Part shown: positions 18,967 through 28,654 of the stretch, in pieces | How the letters are laid out: the number at the start of each line of letters is the position of its first letter | Numbering within the stretch: position 1 is the first letter of the stretch | NCBI GenBank assembly: GCA_947504035.1 | Contig: CANNGA010000001.1 | Span: 372,001 to 436,000, forward strand | Direction of reading: 5' to 3' | Source: an uncultured Flavobacteriaceae bacterium | GTDB lineage: Bacteria > Bacteroidota > Bacteroidia > Flavobacteriales > Flavobacteriaceae | DNA length: 64,000 nucleotides | Position numbers and translations under genes: made by a program | The notes under the pieces: model-generated | Told to the model about the DNA's origin: nothing | What the model saw: only the letters and a program-made list of their open reading frames with translations | Database searches by the model: none

Positions 18967-21522
18967 ATGGCGAAGAATTTAGTAATAGTTGAGTCACCAG
19001 CCAAGGCTAAAACTATAGAGAAATTTTTAGGAAAAGACTTTAAGGTAGAGTCCAGTTTTGGACATATAGCAGACCTACCATCTAAAGAATTAGGGGTAGA
19101 TGTAGATGGTGATTTTAAACCCAAATATCAGGTTTCAAAAGATAAAAAAGAAGTTGTAAAGAAACTTAAAGATCTAGCGAAACGTGCAGAGATGGTGTGG
19201 TTAGCAAGTGATGAGGATCGAGAGGGAGAAGCTATTGCATGGCATTTGGCAGAGACTTTAAAATTAGATAAAGAAAAAACCAAACGTATTGTTTTTCATG
19301 AAATTACAAAGGCAGCGATTAAGAAGGCCATAGAAAACCCAAGAGGGATAGACTATGATCTTGTAGATGCGCAACAAGCCCGTCGTGTTTTAGATCGCAT
19401 TGTAGGTTACGAATTGTCGCCTGTACTGTGGCGAAAAGTAAAAGGAGGCTTGTCTGCTGGTCGTGTGCAATCTGTATCGGTACGTCTCATTGTTGAGAAA
19501 GAAAGAGAAATTCAAGGCTTTACAGCAAAAGCATCATATAGAGTAGATGCAGAATTTTCTAATGAAGATGGCCAAAGTTTTAAAGCTAAATTGCCTAAAA
19601 ACTTTGCAACGAAAGCGGAAGCTCAGAAATTTTTAGAATTAAATGCAACGGCCGATTTTAAAGTGGCTGATTTGCAAAAGAAACCTGCAAAGAAATCGCC
19701 TGCAGCTCCGTTTACAACATCAACCTTACAGCAAGAGGCATCACGTAAGTTGTACTTTTCGGTGAGTAAAACCATGACAATGGCGCAACGTTTGTATGAA
19801 GCAGGTTTAATTACATACATGAGAACCGATAGTGTGAATCTATCTGATGAAGCTAGACAAGGCGCACAAGCAGAGATAGAAACAGCATATGGGTCAGAAT
19901 ACAGCAACCCTAGAAATTACAAAGGAAAAGCTAAAGGTGCGCAAGAAGCACACGAAGCAATCCGTCCAACCGATTTTTCGAGACATTCAGTAGACATCGA
20001 TAGAGACCAAGCGCGTTTGTATGAATTGATTTGGAAACGTGCGATAGCCTCCCAAATGAGTGATGCAAAGTTAGAACGTACCAATGTAAAAATTGAAGGC
20101 TCGACACATAAAGAAATATTTACAGCCAACGGTGAAGTAATTACTTTTGATGGCTTTTTAAAGGTGTATTTAGAAGGTACAGATGATGAAGATGCAGAGC
20201 AGGACGGTATGTTGCCAGCCATGCAGATACAAGAAACATTACTGAATAGTTATATTTCGGCAACAGAACGCTATACAAGGCCACCAGCACGTTTTACAGA
20301 AGCCTCTTTAGTGAAAAAATTAGAAGAGTTAGGTATTGGACGTCCGTCTACTTATGCCCCTACGATTTCAACCATTCAGAATAGAAATTATGTAGAAAAA
20401 GGAACGGTAGAAGGTGTGGAGCGTACGTATGCACAATTAAAGCTACGGGATGGAAAAGTTACGGATACCGCCTTATCTGAAAAAGTAGGATCTGATAAAG
20501 GAAAGCTCGTACCTACCGATATTGGTATGATCGTTACCGATTTTTTAGTGAACCATTTCGAAGCTATTTTAGATTATAATTTTACGGCAAAAGTAGAAGA
20601 AGACTTCGATGAAATTGCAGAGGGTAAAGAGAATTGGACAGAAATGATGCAATCGTTTTACAAAAAATTCCACCCCGTTGTAGAAGATGTAAAAGAAAAT
20701 GCAGAACGTGAGTCTGGTGAACGTATTTTAGGAGAAGACCCTAAAACAGGACGACGGGTAAGCGTACGTTTGGGTAAATTTGGACCTATGGTTCAAATAG
20801 GAACCGTAGATGACGAAGAAAAACCGCAATTTGCAAGTTTAGGGCCAGAACAACAATTAAATACAATAACTTACGAAGAAGCGCTAGACCTATTTCAACT
20901 GCCAAAGCATTTAGGCGAATATGAAGGCGAAGAGGTTTTAGTGAATAATGGACGTTTTGGGCCGTATGTGAAATTTGGTGCCGCTTATGTGTCTTTGCCA
21001 AAAGGACAAGATGCTTTAAGTGTAGAGCTTGAAGATGCTATTGTTTTAATTAAAGAAAAGCAAAAAGCAGATGCTCCTATATACATGTACCAAGATTTAC
21101 CTGTACAAAAAGGAAAAGGACGTTTTGGACCATTTATTAAATGGAACAGCATGTTTATTAACGTTAATAAAAAATACGATTGGGATAATCTGTCCGATGC
21201 AGATATTGTGCAATTAATTGAAGATAAAATTCAAAAGGAGAAAGATAAATTGATCCACCATTGGGAAGACGAAGGCATTCGTGTAGAGAAAGCAAGATGG
21301 GGCAGGCATAATGTTATCAAAGGAAAAGTGAAAGTGGAATTGCCTAAAACCGTGGATGTGTCTGATATGACATTGGAAGAAGCGCAGGCGCACATCGCAA
21401 CGAAAGCGCCTAAAAAGAAAGCGCCAGCAAAAAAGAAAACGGCTGCAAAGAAAAAACCAGCAGCAAAAAAACCAGCAGCGAAGAAGGCAACTGCAAAAAA
21501 GACAACCACTAAGAAAAAATAG
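18967..21522 (+). CDS. topA: DNA topoisomerase I (type IA)
   Basis: 851 residues. Toprim domain with VIVESPAKAKTIEKFLG (6-22, catalytic E9) and the metal-binding SDEDREGEAIAWH (81-93). Active-site Tyr284 lies in GLITYMRTDSVNLS. The C-terminal half has topoisomerase repeats marked by KFGPMVQIG, NGRFGPYVKFG and KGRFGPFIKW, without zinc-binding cysteines. The last ~45 residues are a Lys/Ala-rich tail of AAKK/APAKK repeats, a nucleic-acid-binding extension common in Bacteroidetes. It relaxes negative supercoils. The downstream gene starts 10 bases later. Confidence 0.97.
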   Translation: MAKNLVIVESPAKAKTIEKFLGKDFKVESSFGHIADLPSKELGVDVDGDFKPKYQVSKDKKEVVKKLKDLAKRAEMVWLASDEDREGEAIAWHLAETLKLDKEKTKRIVFHEITKAAIKKAIENPRGIDYDLVDAQQARRVLDRIVGYELSPVLWRKVKGGLSAGRVQSVSVRLIVEKEREIQGFTAKASYRVDAEFSNEDGQSFKAKLPKNFATKAEAQKFLELNATADFKVADLQKKPAKKSPAAPFTTSTLQQEASRKLYFSVSKTMTMAQRLYEAGLITYMRTDSVNLSDEARQGAQAEIETAYGSEYSNPRNYKGKAKGAQEAHEAIRPTDFSRHSVDIDRDQARLYELIWKRAIASQMSDAKLERTNVKIEGSTHKEIFTANGEVITFDGFLKVYLEGTDDEDAEQDGMLPAMQIQETLLNSYISATERYTRPPARFTEASLVKKLEELGIGRPSTYAPTISTIQNRNYVEKGTVEGVERTYAQLKLRDGKVTDTALSEKVGSDKGKLVPTDIGMIVTDFLVNHFEAILDYNFTAKVEEDFDEIAEGKENWTEMMQSFYKKFHPVVEDVKENAERESGERILGEDPKTGRRVSVRLGKFGPMVQIGTVDDEEKPQFASLGPEQQLNTITYEEALDLFQLPKHLGEYEGEEVLVNNGRFGPYVKFGAAYVSLPKGQDALSVELEDAIVLIKEKQKADAPIYMYQDLPVQKGKGRFGPFIKWNSMFINVNKKYDWDNLSDADIVQLIEDKIQKEKDKLIHHWEDEGIRVEKARWGRHNVIKGKVKVELPKTVDVSDMTLEEAQAHIATKAPKKKAPAKKKTAAKKKPAAKKPAAKKATAKKTTTKKK

Positions 21523-21532
21523 TTACGATCTC

Positions 21533-22699
21533 ATGAATTTTAATTTTCTTTCACCTGTATCCGACAATGTACTTGCACATAACCAATTATTGTCAATGCA
21601 AGCTTTGGGAAGAAAACTACAGGTGCATTCCAGTCAACATGGAATACCAGACTTAGAAGGCGTAGATATAGCTATTTTAGGAGTTATTGAAAATAGAAAC
21701 GATGTCGACTATATTGGTGAGACGTTTGGTTTAGACGAAATTCGTAAAGCATTGTATGCGCTTTACCCAGGTACTTGGACGACGCATGTGGTCGATTTAG
21801 GAGATATTAATGCAGGAGAAAGTGTTGAAGATACCTATTTCGCATTAAGAGAAACCGTGGAAATTCTCATCAAAAAAAACATCATCCCACTACTTTTGGG
21901 AGGAAGCCAAGATTTAACCTATGCGAATTATAGAGCCTATGATGCTTTAATGCCTATGGTAAATTTGGTAAATGTAGATAGCAAGTTCGACTTAGGCGAT
22001 TCTGCGAAGCCAATTAAAAATAACAGCTATGTAGGGAAAGTGATTTTAGACGAACCCTATAATCTTTTTAATTACTCTAATATAGGGTATCAAACCTATT
22101 TTAATTCTCAAGAAGAAATAGACCTCATGGAGCGGTTGTATTTTGAATCTTACCGTTTAGGAGCGATTAATAGCGATATAACTCTAGTAGAACCTGTTTT
22201 AAGAGATGCCAATATTGTAAGTTTAGATCTTACTGCCGTAAGAGGAGGGGATTTAAGTTTAAAACAGAAGTTTTCACCAAATGGTTTAGATGGTAAAGAG
22301 ATCTGTGCGATTGCCAGGTATGCAGGTATAAGTAATAAAGTAAGTTCTTTTGGAATTTATGAATACAAACCTTCGCCAGACGATGAGATTACATCCATGC
22401 TAGTCGCTCAGATTATATGGTACTTTATAGAAGGCTTTAATTGTAGGGTAAAAGATGACGACTTCTCTGATGAGAAGAACTATCAAAAGTACTTTACATT
22501 ATTGGAAGATAATGAGTTAGTGTTTTACAAGAGCAATAAAACAGGGCGATGGTGGGTTGAAATTCCTTTTTTAGCAGAAGTTAATAATAAATTAAAAAGA
22601 CACACGTTATTACCTTGCACCCAACAGGATTATTTAGATGCCTGCAACAATTTAGTGCCTGACAGATGGTTTAAGGCATTTCAAAAGAATTCAATTTAA
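21533..22699 (+). CDS. Arginase/formimidoylglutamase-fold protein with degenerate metal site
   Basis: 388 residues, ureohydrolase fold. The three metal-binding motifs are recognisable by position but altered: GGSQD at 123-127 (family GGDHS), VDSKFD at 148-153 (family DAHxD) and SLDLTAVRGGD at 230-240 (family SxDxDxxDP). The His of the first motif, the His of the second and one Asp of the third are absent, so ordinary Mn-dependent ureohydrolysis looks unlikely. It lies between topA and gldK, an arrangement I recall from other flavobacteria. The common label formimidoylglutamase is therefore doubtful. Confidence 0.8.
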   Translation: MNFNFLSPVSDNVLAHNQLLSMQALGRKLQVHSSQHGIPDLEGVDIAILGVIENRNDVDYIGETFGLDEIRKALYALYPGTWTTHVVDLGDINAGESVEDTYFALRETVEILIKKNIIPLLLGGSQDLTYANYRAYDALMPMVNLVNVDSKFDLGDSAKPIKNNSYVGKVILDEPYNLFNYSNIGYQTYFNSQEEIDLMERLYFESYRLGAINSDITLVEPVLRDANIVSLDLTAVRGGDLSLKQKFSPNGLDGKEICAIARYAGISNKVSSFGIYEYKPSPDDEITSMLVAQIIWYFIEGFNCRVKDDDFSDEKNYQKYFTLLEDNELVFYKSNKTGRWWVEIPFLAEVNNKLKRHTLLPCTQQDYLDACNNLVPDRWFKAFQKNSI

Positions 22700-22783
22700 C
22701 CAATTGTAATACGAGCAAAGCATTTGTTTCATCGGTAAAATGACAAATTTATACGATGAAATGTTATTTTTTTAGACAAAAAG

Positions 22784-22814
22784 TTGTTTTTTAGAAAATA
22801 TATAAATATGTTTA
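22784..22814 (+). promoter_or_regulatory. Candidate promoter of gldKLMN
   Basis: TTG at 22784-22786 is followed after 20 bases by TATGTTTA (22807-22814), seven of eight matches to the Bacteroidetes -7 box TAnnTTTG. It lies about 45 bases upstream of gldK in an AT-rich intergenic stretch. Confidence 0.5.
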
Positions 22815-22863
22815 CGGTCTCAAAATATAAGCTATAATAATTAACCTCGAGTTTTCTATGTAT

Positions 22864-24225
22864 ATGAAGAAGTTTATTTTATTAACCGCAGTACTGACAC
22901 TACTAGCTAGTTGTGGCTCTAAAGATAGAGGCGAACTAATTGGAGATCACGGAAAAAAATGGCATCCAGAGAAACCATACGGAATGACATTAGTACCAGG
23001 AGGAGCATTTATAATGGGTAAAGCCGATGATGATCTTGCAGGTGTAAATGATGCACCAGGTAAAACCGTTACGGTAAGAGCTTTTTACATGGACGCCACT
23101 GAAATTACAAATAGTGAGTACCGCCAGTTTGTAAACTGGGTAAGAGATTCTACTATTAGAATGAAATTAGCCATCTTAGCCGATGAGGTTGGAAAAACCC
23201 CTGAAGATGGTGGTATTGGAGAGTATGCATTTAAAGATGCAGATACCGCTAACATGTCTGTTTATGAAAAGTATATGTTTGAAAACTATACAGGTTTAGG
23301 ACCAACAGGTTATGAGGGAAGAAAAATAAATAAAGATGTAGATTTAGTATTTGATACTGAAGAGTATCCAGACGAATTCTACACCGAAGTTATGGATACC
23401 ATGTATTTACCTATAGAAGAGTCTTATAATGGGAACCGTACTTGGGATGTAAAGAAATTTAAATTTCAATACAACTATATGGACATTCAAGAAGCCGCTA
23501 GAAAAAGAGGGGTGAGTAGAAGTAAGGTTGTTATAAAGGAAGAAGTAGAAATATATCCAGATACTACGGTTTGGATTAGAGATTTCCAATACTCGTACAA
23601 CGAACCAATGCATAACGATTACTTTTGGCACGATGCTTATGGCGATTACCCTGTAGTAGGTGTAACGTGGAAACAAGCTAAGGCATTTTGTGAGTGGAGA
23701 ACATTAAATAAAAACTCTTACCAGAAATCTAAAAAAGGAGCGCATAACGTAAACTCGTTCAGGTTACCATCTGAAGCAGAGTGGGAATATGCGGCCAGAG
23801 GCGGACTGCAAGCGGCAACATACCCTTGGGGTGGTCCTTACACGAAAAGTGATAGAGGATGCTTCTTAGCAAACTTTAAGCCTGTACGTGGAGATTACGC
23901 AGCAGATCAAGCCTTATATACTGTAGAAGCAAAGTCTTACGAACCTAACGATTACAACCTGTACAATATGGCAGGAAATGTATCTGAGTGGGTGAATGCA
24001 TCTTACGATGCCTCATCATATGAATACTCATCAACGATTAACCCAAGTGTAAACGATCCTGATAATACACGTAAAGTGATTAGAGGTGGATCTTGGAAGG
24101 ATGTTGCTTACTATTTACAGGTAAGCTCAAGGGATTTCGAATACGCTGATTCAGCGAGAAGTTACATAGGATTTAGAACCGTTCAGGATTACCTGGGGAC
24201 AACAGTAACTAAGAACGGAAAATAA
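22864..24225 (+). CDS. gldK: Gliding motility / type IX secretion lipoprotein GldK
   Basis: 453 residues from the ATG at 22864; another ATG lies two codons upstream at 22858. The signal MKKFILLTAVLTLLASC is a lipobox. The body is a formylglycine-generating-enzyme-like (SUMF1) domain: GMTLVPGGAFIMGK, DATEITNSEYRQFV, FRLPSEAEWEYAARGG, NMAGNVSEWV and VIRGGSWKD. In GldK the fold is structural: with GldN it forms the periplasmic ring under the outer membrane. First gene of the gldKLMN operon. Confidence 0.95.
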   Translation: MKKFILLTAVLTLLASCGSKDRGELIGDHGKKWHPEKPYGMTLVPGGAFIMGKADDDLAGVNDAPGKTVTVRAFYMDATEITNSEYRQFVNWVRDSTIRMKLAILADEVGKTPEDGGIGEYAFKDADTANMSVYEKYMFENYTGLGPTGYEGRKINKDVDLVFDTEEYPDEFYTEVMDTMYLPIEESYNGNRTWDVKKFKFQYNYMDIQEAARKRGVSRSKVVIKEEVEIYPDTTVWIRDFQYSYNEPMHNDYFWHDAYGDYPVVGVTWKQAKAFCEWRTLNKNSYQKSKKGAHNVNSFRLPSEAEWEYAARGGLQAATYPWGGPYTKSDRGCFLANFKPVRGDYAADQALYTVEAKSYEPNDYNLYNMAGNVSEWVNASYDASSYEYSSTINPSVNDPDNTRKVIRGGSWKDVAYYLQVSSRDFEYADSARSYIGFRTVQDYLGTTVTKNGK

Positions 24226-24309
24226 GAATTCAAATCAATTATCATTAATACTATTAATTTAACCTACTTTAAGTAGTACCAGCTACTTAGAATTAAAAAC
24301 CAAAAAATT

Positions 24310-24945
24310 ATGGCAAATTCAAAAGCAAGTAAAAGATTCATGAACATGGCCTACGGGTTAGGAGCAGCAATTGTAATCGTTGGTGCATTATTCAAGATTA
24401 TTCACTTTGAGATCGGCCCTTTAACAGGTAACGTAATGTTAACAATCGGTCTAGTAACAGAAGCAATTATTTTCGCGCTATCTGCATTCGAACCTGTAGA
24501 CGATGAATTAGATTGGTCTTTAGTATATCCAGAATTAGCTGGAGGTGAAGCGACAAAGAAAGAAGCACAGCAAAACCCACAGGGTGTTTTATCTAAGAAA
24601 TTAGACGATTTATTAAAAGAAGCTAAAATCGATGGTGAGTTAATGGCAAGCTTAGGCGAAAGCATTAAAAACTTCGAAGGTGCAGCAAAAGGAATTTCTC
24701 CAACAGTAAATTCTATCGAAGCAACAAAGAAATATGGTGAAGAGTTATCTTTAGCAGCAGCACAAATGGAATCTTTAAATAGTTTATATAAAGTACAATT
24801 AGAAAGTGTAAATAAACAAGCAACAATCAATCAAGAGTCTGTAGAGAATGCCTCTAAATTGAAAGAGCAAATGGAATCTTTAGCGTCAAATTTATCGTCA
24901 CTTAATGGTGTGTATGGTGGTATGTTATCTGCAATGAATAAATAA
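24310..24945 (+). CDS. gldL: Gliding motility / type IX motor protein GldL
   Basis: 211 residues. Two N-terminal transmembrane helices (about 13-30 and 38-58) surround the conserved IIHFEIGPLTGN turn, and a cytoplasmic coiled-coil tail follows. GldL forms a pentamer around the GldM dimer and makes the proton-driven inner-membrane motor of type IX secretion and gliding. It lies 84 bases after gldK and 47 before gldM. Confidence 0.95.
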   Translation: MANSKASKRFMNMAYGLGAAIVIVGALFKIIHFEIGPLTGNVMLTIGLVTEAIIFALSAFEPVDDELDWSLVYPELAGGEATKKEAQQNPQGVLSKKLDDLLKEAKIDGELMASLGESIKNFEGAAKGISPTVNSIEATKKYGEELSLAAAQMESLNSLYKVQLESVNKQATINQESVENASKLKEQMESLASNLSSLNGVYGGMLSAMNK

Positions 24946-24992
24946 TTAGGGGTTAATCCCAATTTAATTAACCTATAAACCTAATTTAAATC

Positions 24993-26555
24993 ATGGCAGG
25001 AGGAAAACAAACCCCAAGACAGAAAATGATAAACTTGATGTATTTAATATTTATAGCGATGCTTGCTTTAAATATGTCAAAAGAAGTTTTATCAGCTTTC
25101 GGATTAATGAACGAAAAACTAACAGTGTCTAATCAGGCTACTGAAGAACGAAATGTTAGTTTTGTAGCGAGCTTAGAGCAAAAAGCTGCAGATCAACCTG
25201 AAAAGTATGAGCCTTTAAAGGCAAAAGCAGCACAGATTGATAAGTTAGCACACGATTTCGATTCGTATTTGACAGAATTGAAAGGCAATATGACTGCTAA
25301 AATAGACGACCCTACAGATTACGAAATCATGGATAAGGGCGACTATTTAGATCAGAACTTTTTCAAAGGCGACCTTGTAAAAGAAGAAGGTAAAAAGTTT
25401 TTAAATCACATGAAAACCTTTAGAGAAGGTGTTGCTGAAGTATTAGGAGACGATCCTGCAATGGCTTCTGTAATCAAAGAAGTGAACAAAAAATTTAATA
25501 CAGATCCTGTAAAGAACAGAGATAACGTAAATGTTGATTGGTTAGATTACCACTACAAAGGATTCCCTTTAGTAGCCTCTTTAACTAAGATGACACAATT
25601 ACAAGCAGACATTAAGACGACAGAGTCTGAAGTATTGTCTACAATGTTAGCAGGAACGCAAGCTGCACAATTATCGTTTACAAACTATACAACGTTAATG
25701 GAGACGTCTAAGTCTGCTTATTTTAACGGTGAGAAATTTGATGGACAGATTGTTTTAGGTCGTAAAGATGCCTCTACTAAGCCAAAGCGTGTAGAATTAA
25801 AATTAGATGGAAGAGCACTTAAAGAAGATCAATATGTTATTGAAGATGGAAAAGTAAAATTAAAAATCGGTACAGGTGGTGTAGGAGAACACGTTATTGA
25901 AGGAAACTTAATCTTCGGTGAAGATGGAGAAGAAATTGAAGTACCTGTAAAATCATCTTTCGCAACAGTGGCAAAACCAAACTCTGCTACAATATCTGCA
26001 GACAAGATGAACGTTGTATACCGTGGTGTTAAAAACCCAATGACAATTTCTTTTGCTGGCATACCAGACAATAGAGTAAGTGCAAGTGCACCAGGATTAT
26101 CTAAAGTAGGCGGTAGCAAGTATGTTATTGATGCAACACGAGTAAAAGGTAGAGAAATTAGAATTAAAGTAACAGGGAAATTACCAGATGGTAAACCTGT
26201 AGGCGATAATGCAACATTTAGAATCAAAGATTTACCAAAACCAACAGGTACGGTAAGAGGAGAAGATGGTTCTGTTAAAATGCAACGTCAAAGTTTAGAG
26301 AAATCTACAATATCTGCGAAGTTTGATGATTTCGATTTCGAATTACCATTACGTGTATCTGGATTTAAATTTAAAGTACCAGGACAACCTACAATAAACG
26401 TTAGAGGTAATAAATTAGATAGTAGAGCAAAAGGTGCTTTACGTAAAGCGAAAAGAGGTTCAGGTGTTCAAATATTTGATATCCAAGCTAAAGCTTCTGG
26501 CGCAAGTGTAAGACTTAAAAAAGTATCACCAGTATTTGTTGAACTTACAAATTAA
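24993..26555 (+). CDS. gldM: Gliding motility / type IX motor protein GldM
   Basis: 520 residues. After AGGKQTPRQKMINLMYLIF a single transmembrane helix (about 12-30) is followed by the conserved ALNMSKEVLSAF. The remainder is the long periplasmic domain series, with beta-rich segments such as VYRGVKNPMTISFAGIP near residue 350. The dimer threads through the GldL ring and carries motor torque to GldK/GldN. The length matches the family. Confidence 0.95.
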   Translation: MAGGKQTPRQKMINLMYLIFIAMLALNMSKEVLSAFGLMNEKLTVSNQATEERNVSFVASLEQKAADQPEKYEPLKAKAAQIDKLAHDFDSYLTELKGNMTAKIDDPTDYEIMDKGDYLDQNFFKGDLVKEEGKKFLNHMKTFREGVAEVLGDDPAMASVIKEVNKKFNTDPVKNRDNVNVDWLDYHYKGFPLVASLTKMTQLQADIKTTESEVLSTMLAGTQAAQLSFTNYTTLMETSKSAYFNGEKFDGQIVLGRKDASTKPKRVELKLDGRALKEDQYVIEDGKVKLKIGTGGVGEHVIEGNLIFGEDGEEIEVPVKSSFATVAKPNSATISADKMNVVYRGVKNPMTISFAGIPDNRVSASAPGLSKVGGSKYVIDATRVKGREIRIKVTGKLPDGKPVGDNATFRIKDLPKPTGTVRGEDGSVKMQRQSLEKSTISAKFDDFDFELPLRVSGFKFKVPGQPTINVRGNKLDSRAKGALRKAKRGSGVQIFDIQAKASGASVRLKKVSPVFVELTN

Positions 26556-26559
26556 AATA

Positions 26560-26588
26560 ACTAGGCTAGTGTACAGCATTAGCCTAGT
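26560..26588 (+). other. Intercistronic hairpin between gldM and gldN
   Basis: A 9-bp perfect inverted repeat, ACTAGGCTA (26560-26568) with TAGCCTAGT (26580-26588), and an 11-base loop. It fills most of the gap between gldM and gldN. No T run follows, so it is not a standard terminator; it may stabilise or process the message, or cause partial attenuation. Confidence 0.6.
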
Positions 26589-26605
26589 ATTATAAAAAAG
26601 GTAAA

Positions 26606-27499
26606 ATGATGAATTTAAGAAGTTTTTTATTAACTATTGCAACAGCCGTAACCGTGTCAAGTACATTTGCACAAGCAAATATTCTTAACGCCAAAAATCC
26701 TAGTGAGATTGGTGTAAGAACGGACGAGCAGAAGGAGATCGATAATGACAAGCCTTTACCATATGGATATATAGACGATAGAGATATTCTATTTTCTAAA
26801 ATGACATGGGAACGTATTGTCTTAGATGAACGTGCTAACTTTCCTTTGTACTATCCTGTAGATACCAATAACATTGGTAGCAATAGGCGTTCCCTATATG
26901 ATGTTTTAATGAAAAGTATTAAGACAGGGAAGATAAAAAACATTTACGATGATTCTTATTTTACGACAAAACGTACGTTAAAAGATATCGATGCCGCTTT
27001 AAAAAAGGTAGATACTACAGAATATGGTATCGAACAATTAAATGCAGGTGAAGAATTATCACCAGAGTTTGTTGATATTAGAGAATTGACTTCGGCAGAT
27101 ATTCAAGAATACCACCTTAAAGGCTTATGGTATTTTGATAAACGTCATTCTGAAATGAAGTACAGATTATTAGGTATCGCACCAGTGGCACCAGATGTAA
27201 ACTTTATAGACGATGATAATCCTGATATGGTAGAGTTATTTTGGATCTTTTTTCCAGATGCTAGAGAAGTATTACACGATGCAAAAGCATTTAATGATGC
27301 CAATAGTGCCATACCACACTCTTTCGATCATATTTTAAATGCAAGACGTTTTCAAGGCTATATCTACAAAGAAGAAAATGTACAAGGCGACCGAAAAATT
27401 GACGAGTATGTTTCTGATAATGCCCTTATGCAACTCTTAGAATCTGAACGTATTAAAACAAAAATTAGAGATTTCGAATTGGACATGTGGACCTACTAA
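26606..27499 (+). CDS. gldN: Gliding motility / type IX secretion protein GldN
   Basis: 297 residues; ATG-ATG at the start, signal peptide MNLRSFLLTIATAVTVSSTFAQA (Sec type, cleaved near residue 23). Family segments: YGYIDDRDILFSKMTWERIVLDERANFPLYYP, HLKGLWYFDKRHSEMKYRLLGIAP and the C-terminal FELDMWTY. It is a periplasmic ring partner of GldK in type IX secretion. It is the last gene of the gldKLMN operon and is followed by a terminator. Confidence 0.95.
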   Translation: MMNLRSFLLTIATAVTVSSTFAQANILNAKNPSEIGVRTDEQKEIDNDKPLPYGYIDDRDILFSKMTWERIVLDERANFPLYYPVDTNNIGSNRRSLYDVLMKSIKTGKIKNIYDDSYFTTKRTLKDIDAALKKVDTTEYGIEQLNAGEELSPEFVDIRELTSADIQEYHLKGLWYFDKRHSEMKYRLLGIAPVAPDVNFIDDDNPDMVELFWIFFPDAREVLHDAKAFNDANSAIPHSFDHILNARRFQGYIYKEENVQGDRKIDEYVSDNALMQLLESERIKTKIRDFELDMWTY

Positions 27500-27526
27500 T
27501 TCCAAATTTGAAACCTAGAATACAAC

Positions 27527-27555
27527 AACGCCTGCTTATATAGTAGGCGTTTTTG
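27527..27555 (+). terminator. Rho-independent terminator of the gld operon
   Basis: A 10-bp stem (27527-27536 with 27542-27551, one G-T wobble, AACGCC core), five-base loop and a following T-rich stretch. It lies directly after gldN. Confidence 0.82.
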
Positions 27556-27575
27556 TTGTTATAAGCTTTAGGATT

Positions 27576-28436
27576 ATGAAAGAAAAACAGATCGTGCTTA
27601 AAACTGCAGATGGTGTAGCTATTGCACTTTGGAAAATGAGTTCGGGGGCATTAGATACCAAACATGTTTTTTTAACGCACGGTACGTTTTCTAACAAGAC
27701 CATATGTGATGGAATAGCGTCCTATTTGGTCGCTAAAGGCTACACATGTTGGATTATGGAGTGGCGCTCGCATGGAAACAGTTCTAAAGCAGAACAGAAG
27801 TTTAATTTTGAAACCGTGGCGCTGTATGATGTTAAAACCACATTCGAATTTTTATTAGAAACAATGAAAATCCCTGAAATTTCCTGCGTGGTACATAGTG
27901 GAGGCGGCATAGTTTTAATCTTATTTTTGCTTAAAAACACAACCTATCAGTCTAAAATAAAATCTATAAGTTTATTTGGAGTACAAGCCTTTGGTGCCGC
28001 TTACACATGGCGACGTAAAATTAAAATAGTGTTGGCTAAATATGTTGCGTGGCTATTGGGAGGTGTGCCTGCTAAATATGTGAGCTCGACAGAAGAAAAT
28101 GAAACCTATCATACTATGAAGCAGTGGTTCAATTGGAACCTTGCAAAGTGTTTTAAAGGCGCAAATGGAAGAGATTATCTAAGTGAGATGCCCCAAATAC
28201 AAATACCAATACTTTCATTTTGTGCTAAAGGCGATACTTTTATAGCGCCTAAATATGGCTGTAAATTGTTTTTAGACGCCTTTAAAAATAACTCTAATAC
28301 ATTACTGTATTGCAGTACCACTAACGGGTATTTGGAAAACTATAATCATGGTAGAATTTTGAAATCTCAAAATTCGAAAAAAGAGCTATGGCCTATAGTG
28401 GTGTCTTGGATAGTCCAACATACCACTTATATATAA
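27576..28436 (+). CDS. Alpha/beta-hydrolase fold protein
   Basis: 286 residues. Oxyanion-side motif FLTHGTFSNK (about 32-41), nucleophile elbow VVHSGGG with Ser108, a late Asp in FCAKGDTFIAP, and a His near the C terminus (ENYNHGRIL) complete a plausible triad. The elbow VHSGG differs slightly from GHSxG. No signal peptide, so it is probably cytoplasmic. The substrate cannot be predicted. It lies after the gld terminator as a separate unit. Confidence 0.78.
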   Translation: MKEKQIVLKTADGVAIALWKMSSGALDTKHVFLTHGTFSNKTICDGIASYLVAKGYTCWIMEWRSHGNSSKAEQKFNFETVALYDVKTTFEFLLETMKIPEISCVVHSGGGIVLILFLLKNTTYQSKIKSISLFGVQAFGAAYTWRRKIKIVLAKYVAWLLGGVPAKYVSSTEENETYHTMKQWFNWNLAKCFKGANGRDYLSEMPQIQIPILSFCAKGDTFIAPKYGCKLFLDAFKNNSNTLLYCSTTNGYLENYNHGRILKSQNSKKELWPIVVSWIVQHTTYI

Positions 28437-28654
28437 GTTAAATTCATATCGAATATTAGAAATGCCATAACGACTGTCAACACTAACAGAATACTCACGT
28501 TTCATTATGTTTTTTAATTTTATCATAGCAGTGTTGCTCTAAAATTAATAAAACAGTGGTGTTTATTGTATTTAGAAGCCTCGTAACAAAGACCAAATGC
28601 ATAATCGGGGATAGAAGGGGTATTAGTGCTGCGTATTCTTTAAATTTGCAACCT

